This document shows, in pieces, positions 60,301 to 64,000 of a stretch of DNA of 64,000 nt. The notes beneath the pieces are model-generated. The model saw nothing but the letters and a program-made list of their open reading frames with translations. It was not told where the DNA came from and did not search any database. The position numbers and the translations under genes were made by a program. The stretch spans positions 535,271 through 599,270 of the forward strand of contig NZ_FODT01000003.1 in NCBI RefSeq assembly GCF_900110435.1, written 5' to 3'. How positions within the stretch are numbered: the first letter of the stretch is position 1; the number at the start of each line of letters is the position of its first letter. Origin of the DNA: Rhodopseudomonas pseudopalustris. GTDB lineage: Bacteria > Pseudomonadota > Alphaproteobacteria > Rhizobiales > Xanthobacteraceae.

Positions 60301-60525
60301 AATGCCATTGGCGCCGTTGAGCTCTTCTTCGATCAGCCGGGTGACGCTGTTGTACAGGTTCTCGGGCGATGCGCCGGGATACTGCGTCGACACCGAAATC
60401 GACGGCGGCGCGATGATCGGATACTGCGCGACCGGCAGGAACGGAATCGAAATCGCGCCGATCAAACAGATGAACAGCGCGATGACCCAGGCGAAGACCG
60501 GCCTGTCGATAAAGAATGAGGGCAT
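57361..60525 (-). CDS. RND efflux pump inner-membrane permease (AcrB/HAE1 type)
   Basis: A 1054-residue resistance-nodulation-division transporter. It starts MPSFFIDRPVFAWVIALFIC and has 12 predicted helices with two large periplasmic loops. The proton-relay aspartates lie in GILVDDAIVVVENVERIMAE (about 405-424). Sequence and length are those of the AcrB/MexB family that exports hydrophobic drugs and toxic compounds. It lies eight bases after the fusion-protein gene. No outer-membrane channel gene is beside it. Confidence 0.95.
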   Translation of the reverse strand: MPSFFIDRPVFAWVIALFICLIGAISIPFLPVAQYPIIAPPSISVSTQYPGASPENLYNSVTRLIEEELNGANGILNFESTSDSLGQVEIIANFVPGTDTGMASVDVQNRIKRVEARLPRAVLQQGILVEEASSAVLQIITLSSTDGSLDEVGLGDFMIRNVLGEVRRIPGVGRATLYSTERAMRIWIDPDKLVGYNLTADDVTKAIQAQNAQVASGSIGAEPSSKGQKISALVLVKGQLTSPDEFGAIVLRANPDGSTVRLRDVGRVEVGGFSYQFNTRLNGKATAGLSVLLAPTGNALATASAVEEKMKELSRFFPANISYQIPYNITPVVEASITKVLYTLIEAVVLVFIVMFIFLQNIRYTIIPTIVVPVALLGTCLSLLLFGYSINMLTMFGMVLAIGILVDDAIVVVENVERIMAEEGLPPKEATRKAMTQITSAIIGITLVLIAVFVPMAFFPGSVGIIYRQFSVTMVSAIAFSALLALSLTPALCATLLKPVVKGHAHAERGFFGRFNRILDGTRERYSSIVRWNLGRTGRLMVIYAVLVGVLGWALVKMPGGFLPVDDQGFVTVDLQTPSDSSYNRTYDVVKQVEEYLLKRDGVDNVTFLTGFSFLGQGMNAAQAFVTLKHWSDRGAKDSASAIVDDANKSLSSIRDARIAAQQPPPVDNLGNSSGFSFRLQDRGQKGNAALVRASEQLVAAANKSPILHKVYVEGLPPAPVVNLMIDREKAGAFGVTFEDINNTISTNLGSAYINDFPNRGRMQRVIVQADISDRMKAEEILAYSVKNSRGQLVPLSSFATIEWSKGPTQIVGFNYYPAVRISGEARPGYTSGDAIGEMERLAGQLPRGFGYDWTGQSLQEKLSGSQAPFILLLSALMVFLVLAALYESWTIPLTVLLAVPLGITGSVIAATIRSLPNDVYFTVGLITIIGLAAKDAILIVEFAKDLRKEGKSLREATMEACHLRFRPILMTGLAFVSGVLPMAIATGAGGKSQQALGSGVMGGMIAVVVLALLMVPVFFVVVQRLFAGDRSDDPVKAGVKHEVPAEIQPRDAR

Positions 60526-60533
60526 GCCGGCGC

Positions 60534-61730
60534 CTATTGCACCTTCTTGGGGCTACCCGCCGTATGGTGCACGGTCGCCGCCTTGGGTTCATCCGCATTC
60601 ACCGGAGTGACCGCATCACCGGCCGCGAACTTCTGGAACCCTTCGACCACGACTTGCGCGCCGGGCTTCAGGCCGTCGAGCACCAACCACTGACCGTCCT
60701 GCTGGGAGCCGACCCGCACCGGCTGCACCGCGACGCGGTTGTCGTCCTTGACCACGAAGACCTCGCTGCCGCCGCCGCCATTGCGCTGAATCGCCTGTTC
60801 AGGAACCGAGATGGCGTCCGGGTCGTATCCCTGCTCGATCCGGACGCGGACATACATCCCGGGCAGCAGCTCGCGGTTCGGATTTTCAAACTCGGCGCGC
60901 AGCGTCACCTGTCCGGTATAGGCATCGACCTTAGCTTCGGAGAACAGCAGCTTGCCCGGCAGCGGATACAATGTTCCCTCATCAAGGACGAGCCGGGCGC
61001 GCGCCGCATCCGGTGCGATCTGGTCGAGCTCTCCGGATTCGAACGCACGGCGCAAACGGACCATTTCGGCGACCGGCTGGGTGAAGTCGGCATAGACGCG
61101 GTCAAGTTGCTGGATGGTGGCGAGGCTGTTCTGCTCGTTTTGCACCACCAGCGCGCCCTCGCTGACCAGCGCCGCGCCAATTCGGCCACTGATCGGCGCC
61201 CGAATGGTGGCGTATTCCAGATTGAGCCGGGCGCGGGCGACATCGGCCTCGCGCGCCGCGACCTCGGCCTCGGCCTGGCGCGAATTGCTCGCCGCGACTT
61301 CGTTTTGTGCCTTCGAGGCCGCCTGCTCGTTCGCCAGCATCGCGACCCGCTTGGCTTGCAGCGTCGCCTGCTCGCGCGCCGCATGCGCCTTGGCCAGCGC
61401 TGCTTCAGCCGCCTTCAACTCGACTTCGAACGGGCGCGGATCGATCTTGTACAGAGGATCGCCCACGGCAACCTCGCTGCCCTGCTGGAATGGGCGCTGC
61501 ACGACGATGCCGGAAACACGCGGACGCACGTCGGCGACCCGGATCGGGGCAATACGGCCAGGCAGTTCGCGAACGATCGACCGCGCATACGCCTTGACGG
61601 TGATGATGCTGACTTCAGGCTTTTCGGTCGTGGCGGCGTTGGCCACCTTTGAATCGCTGCAGCCGCCCAACACCAGCCCGAGACACGCAAGCGCCACCGC
61701 CGTGAAGGCAAAACTGGTCGATCCCCGCAT
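60534..61730 (-). CDS. RND efflux membrane fusion lipoprotein (AcrA type)
   Basis: The 398-residue protein begins at ATG 61730 with a lipoprotein signal, MRGSTSFAFTAVALACLGLV then LGGC as lipobox, so it is anchored in the periplasmic leaflet. A lipoyl/barrel-sandwich region (LPGRIAPIRVADVRPRVSG), a coiled-coil hairpin (about 95-165, Ala/Arg/Glu-rich) and beta-barrel domains follow. It is the adaptor for the permease encoded just downstream. Confidence 0.94.
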   Translation of the reverse strand: MRGSTSFAFTAVALACLGLVLGGCSDSKVANAATTEKPEVSIITVKAYARSIVRELPGRIAPIRVADVRPRVSGIVVQRPFQQGSEVAVGDPLYKIDPRPFEVELKAAEAALAKAHAAREQATLQAKRVAMLANEQAASKAQNEVAASNSRQAEAEVAAREADVARARLNLEYATIRAPISGRIGAALVSEGALVVQNEQNSLATIQQLDRVYADFTQPVAEMVRLRRAFESGELDQIAPDAARARLVLDEGTLYPLPGKLLFSEAKVDAYTGQVTLRAEFENPNRELLPGMYVRVRIEQGYDPDAISVPEQAIQRNGGGGSEVFVVKDDNRVAVQPVRVGSQQDGQWLVLDGLKPGAQVVVEGFQKFAAGDAVTPVNADEPKAATVHHTAGSPKKVQ

Positions 61731-62053
61731 TCGAAAACCTCTTAAAAATCTAAACCTCGCAAGACCCGACGGCTCACGCGGCGCAATCGCCCACAGCCGC
61801 AGCCACGCCATCAACAACGCAGCCACGCCATGGACAGACAGCGATGAACGGAAATTAAGCGCGATTTTGTGCGGTACAACATAATGACGCGGCGACCCAA
61901 TGTCACAGGCCCGGGAACCGCCTGACGGCGCGGTAGTTTTACGGGGTCACGCTGTCGTGAAATCGCTCACTGACGAATCCCGCCGCGGCTCTTCGCGTCG
62001 CGGCGGCATTCCAACGTCAGCAGAAAGCTGACAAGGGCGGAGTCCTGGAACGA
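61731..62053. other. Intergenic region between the RND operon and the monooxygenase gene
   Basis: A 323-base stretch with no supportable gene. It should hold the RND promoter, but I see no clear repressor palindrome or boxes. Two hairpins near 62000 lie after the monooxygenase gene. Confidence 0.55.
61980..62032 (-). terminator. Paired hairpins after the monooxygenase gene
   Basis: CCGCCGCG (61980-61987) pairs with CGCGGCGG (61999-62006), and GTCAGC (62016-62021) with GCTGAC (62027-62032). Both lie just beyond the stop of the minus-strand gene. No U run follows, so intrinsic termination is uncertain. Confidence 0.5.
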
Positions 62054-63598
62054 TCAGGTTGTGTAGACGAAGGCAGGATCGTCGAGGTCGATGTTCGGCA
62101 GCTCATCCTTTTCCGCCCAATAGTCCTGGCTGTGCTGCCATTCCGGTTTGGCGCCGCGTTTCGGCAACAGGCTCATGCCACGCATCAGGTAGCCCGGATT
62201 GAAGTTCTCGGGGTCGATCCAGGGCAGCAAAGCCATATCGGCGTCTTCCGGGCGTAGCGCAGGGGCCACGCTGCGATAGCCGTGCTGCTTCATGTGAGCG
62301 AGCAAACGGCAGACGAAATCGGCGACGAGATCGGCGCGCAGCGTCCAGCTCGCGCGGAAATAGCCGAACACCCAGACCATGTTCGGCACGCCGGTAAACA
62401 TCATGCCCCGATAGGTGACGGTGTCGGCGAAATCGAGCGGTTCGTCATCAATGCTGAAGGCGATATCGCCCAAAACGTTGAGGTTGAAGCCCGTAGCGGT
62501 GACCACAATGTCGGCGGCGAGCGTCTCGCCGGACTTCAGCTTGATCCCGGATTCTGTAAAGCGCTCGATCTCGTCGGTGACCACAGATGCCTTGCCGGAG
62601 GCGATCCCCTTGAACAGATCGCCGTCCGGTACGAAAGCAATGCGCTGGCGCCATGGTCGATAGGTCGGCGTGAAATGCGGATCGAGATCGTAATGGGGCC
62701 CAAGAAAGGCGCGCACGCCCGACAACAGCTCCTGCTTCACCACCTCCGGCTCGGTCATTGAGCGCCGGGTGAAAGCGGCCTGGTCGAACAGGATCTTGCG
62801 GCGAACAATCTCGTGGATCCAGTCCTCGGAGATGCCGAGTTCCCGCAGCGTGTCGGCGATCTCGATCTTGTTGCGGCCCGGAATGAAGTAGGTCGGCGAG
62901 CGCTGCAGCACCGTGACGTGATCGCAGGCCGGCGCGATCGACGGCACCAGCGTCGCCGCGGTGGCCCCGGAGCCGATCACCACCACCTTCTTGCCGGCAT
63001 AATCGAGATCGTCAGGCCAGGTCTGCGGATGCACGATGCGGCCCTTGAAATCCGCCATGCCCTCCCATTCCGGCGTATAGCCCTCGCTGTGGCGATAATA
63101 ACCCTGGCACATCCAGAGGAAATTGGCGGTGAAGCGGACCGTCTCGCCAGTGTCGGTGCGCTCGGCCACGATGGTCCAGCGCTTCGCAGCGCTCGACCAG
63201 CTCGCAGACACGATGCGATGGCGATAGCGGATGTGGCGGTCGAGATCGTTATCGGTGATCACCTCGCCGATATATTCGCGAATTTCGGCCGCGGTCGCGA
63301 TCGGCTTGCCGGTCCACGGCTTGAAGCGGTAACCGAAAGTGTAGAGATCGCTGTCGGAGCGGATGCCGGGATAGCGGTGGGTCAGCCAGGTGCCCCCGAA
63401 GGAGTCCTGCGTCTCGAGCACGACGAAGCTGGTGCCGGCGCATTGCGACGTCAGATGATAGGCTCCGCCGATGCCGGAGATGCCGGCGCCGACGATCAGG
63501 ACGTCGAAATGTTCGGGGGACGATTGGACTTCGGGGGACGATTGGGCGGTGACGTCGTGTGCGACGCGTGACGAGTCGGTTTCGGCTATTCGGATCAT
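62054..63598 (-). CDS. Flavin-containing (Baeyer-Villiger type) monooxygenase
   Basis: A 514-residue NADPH- and FAD-dependent oxygenase. The FAD motif is VLIVGAGISGIGGAYHLT near 33-50, the second Rossmann motif is VVVIGSGATAATLVPSIA, and FGGTWLTHRYPGIRSDSDLY follows the first. It probably oxidizes ketones or soft heteroatoms; the substrate cannot be read from sequence. The ATG follows GAGG by four bases. Near its N terminus QSSPE occurs twice, from an 18-base tandem duplication. Confidence 0.88.
   Translation of the reverse strand: MIRIAETDSSRVAHDVTAQSSPEVQSSPEHFDVLIVGAGISGIGGAYHLTSQCAGTSFVVLETQDSFGGTWLTHRYPGIRSDSDLYTFGYRFKPWTGKPIATAAEIREYIGEVITDNDLDRHIRYRHRIVSASWSSAAKRWTIVAERTDTGETVRFTANFLWMCQGYYRHSEGYTPEWEGMADFKGRIVHPQTWPDDLDYAGKKVVVIGSGATAATLVPSIAPACDHVTVLQRSPTYFIPGRNKIEIADTLRELGISEDWIHEIVRRKILFDQAAFTRRSMTEPEVVKQELLSGVRAFLGPHYDLDPHFTPTYRPWRQRIAFVPDGDLFKGIASGKASVVTDEIERFTESGIKLKSGETLAADIVVTATGFNLNVLGDIAFSIDDEPLDFADTVTYRGMMFTGVPNMVWVFGYFRASWTLRADLVADFVCRLLAHMKQHGYRSVAPALRPEDADMALLPWIDPENFNPGYLMRGMSLLPKRGAKPEWQHSQDYWAEKDELPNIDLDDPAFVYTT
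63512..63545. repeat. Small tandem duplication inside the monooxygenase gene
   Basis: TTCGGGGGACGATTGG occurs at 63512-63527 and again at 63530-63545, with an 18-base period that keeps the frame. It lies in the variable N-terminal leader and is probably neutral. Confidence 0.8.
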
Positions 63599-63835
63599 GT
63601 TTCCTCGACGTTTCTTCTGTCGTTGAAACCAGATTGCCGTCTGCGCCGCGCTTTGCCCAGCATTTTTTGCAACTGGAGGTTCGGTCTGGCTGGATCAGAA
63701 CCGACCCTTCGAGTCCCGTTTGGCGGGTTTCTTGAAGCGAGCCGACGCCCATTTCGCTCGAAAGCGCAACAAAACGCAAAACGCCGCGGACATTGCTGCC
63801 CGCGGCGCGTTGTGGCCTTGCGGCCGCCGGCTGGC
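63599..63835. other. Intergenic region upstream of the monooxygenase gene
   Basis: No supportable gene. It contains the terminator of the repeat-protein gene at its right side and presumably the monooxygenase promoter, which I cannot pinpoint. Confidence 0.5.
63782..63807 (-). terminator. Terminator of the repeat-protein gene
   Basis: CGCCGCGG (63782-63789) and CCGCGGCG (63800-63807) form an eight-base-pair GC stem. On the minus strand it is followed by TTTTGCGTTTTG, giving a plausible intrinsic terminator 29 bases after the stop codon. Confidence 0.7.
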
Positions 63836-64000
63836 TCAGACGTTGAGCAGCAGCGGATAGCCGGAGAAGGACTTGTACTCGCCTTCCTGCTTGAGCAGCA
63901 GCGGAGTGCCGGAGAACGACTTGTACTCGCCTTCCTGCTTCAGCAGCAGCGGAGTGCCGGAGAAGCTCTGGTACTCACCCTTCTGCTCGAGGATCAGCGG
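63836..64000 (-). CDS. Tandem 16-residue-repeat protein (5' part outside the window)
   Basis: The minus strand carries an open frame entering from the right edge and stopping at 63836; 54 residues are visible. They consist of a 16-residue unit, EGEYKSFSGTPLLLKQ, repeated three times with small changes and ending GYPLLLNV. High GC at third codon positions and a terminator after the stop support coding on this strand. I recognise no domain. The alternating polar and apolar residues suggest short beta strands. Start, total length, signal peptide and function cannot be seen. Confidence 0.7.
   Translation of the reverse strand, partial: PLILEQKGEYQSFSGTPLLLKQEGEYKSFSGTPLLLKQEGEYKSFSGYPLLLNV
63854..64000. 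repeat. 48-base tandem repeat array
   Basis: Units start at 63854, 63902 and 63950, and a fourth begins at 63998, giving a strict 48-base period (16 codons). The first two units are nearly identical; the third, nearer the edge, has diverged more. The array continues beyond the window. Confidence 0.9.

Noticed and set aside
57361..61730. The RND pump as part of the photosynthesis system
   Set aside because: No pigment gene, PpsR site or overlap links it to the cluster; it looks like ordinary flanking chromosome.
63854..64000. The 48-bp repeats as a CRISPR array or plus-strand gene
   Set aside because: The units are contiguous with no unique spacers, and the minus-strand frame has high GC3, a stop and a terminator, while the plus frame does not.

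Overview
This window is almost certainly the chromosomal photosynthesis gene cluster of a purple non-sulfur alphaproteobacterium of the Rhodopseudomonas palustris group. The evidence is the gene order, the high GC content with GC-rich third codon positions, the pairing of a bacteriophytochrome with two PpsR repressors inside the cluster, and a BphP that closely resembles, but is not identical to, the R. palustris CGA009 BphP1 I remember. It is therefore probably another strain or a sister species. The window holds 59 genes that I can support; two run off its ends (puhE at the left, a repeat-protein gene at the right).

Layout. Positions 1-14466 (minus strand): bchF-bchN-bchB-bchH-bchL-bchM-lhaA-puhA-puhB-puhC-orf101-acsF-puhE, tightly overlapping, covering Mg-porphyrin methylation and cyclization, protochlorophyllide reduction, vinyl hydration, the H subunit and assembly factors. 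14780-20823: the regulatory core: aerR (cobalamin-binding antirepressor), hmuO (biliverdin supply), bphP (far-red/near-infrared sensor), ppsR2 (repressor) and cycA (cytochrome c2). 20949-26619: a small membrane protein, tspO, bchP, a PucC-family transporter, bchG and ppsR1. 26943-36962 (minus): crtE-crtF-bchC-bchX-bchY-bchZ-pufQ-like-pufB-pufA-pufL-pufM, the classical superoperon. 37084-43691: divergent crtD-crtC, two paired microproteins with hemF, and crtI-crtB. 43769-50729: bchO and a second alpha/beta hydrolase, hemE, and hemC-bchI-bchD. 50978-56167: a plus-strand operon of DUF3422, membrane hydrolase, CIA30, DUF427 and bciB. 56286-64000: flanking genes (DUF2383, a membrane protein, an RND efflux pair, a flavin monooxygenase, a 16-residue-repeat protein).

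How it works together. HemC, HemE and HemF supply tetrapyrrole. BchIDH, BchM, AcsF, BciB, BchNBL, BchF, BchXYZ, BchC, BchG and BchP carry it to bacteriochlorophyll a. CrtE, B, I, C, D and F make spirilloxanthin-series carotenoids; no crtA is present. PufBA, PufLM and PuhA form LH1-RC without PufX or a tetraheme PufC, and CycA re-reduces it. PpsR-type palindromes (TGT-N12-ACA) lie before bchF/aerR, cycA, bchC, crtE/crtD and crtI. In the bchC and crtE/crtD regions they repeat every 26 bp, so control by the BphP/PpsR/AerR circuit can be read directly in the DNA.

The least explained items are the 16-residue-repeat gene at the right edge, the two ATGA-coupled microproteins between crtC and hemF, orf101 next to acsF, the second hydrolase beside bchO, and the CIA30-bciB operon. 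I found no CRISPR array, tRNA, rRNA, transposase or phage gene.
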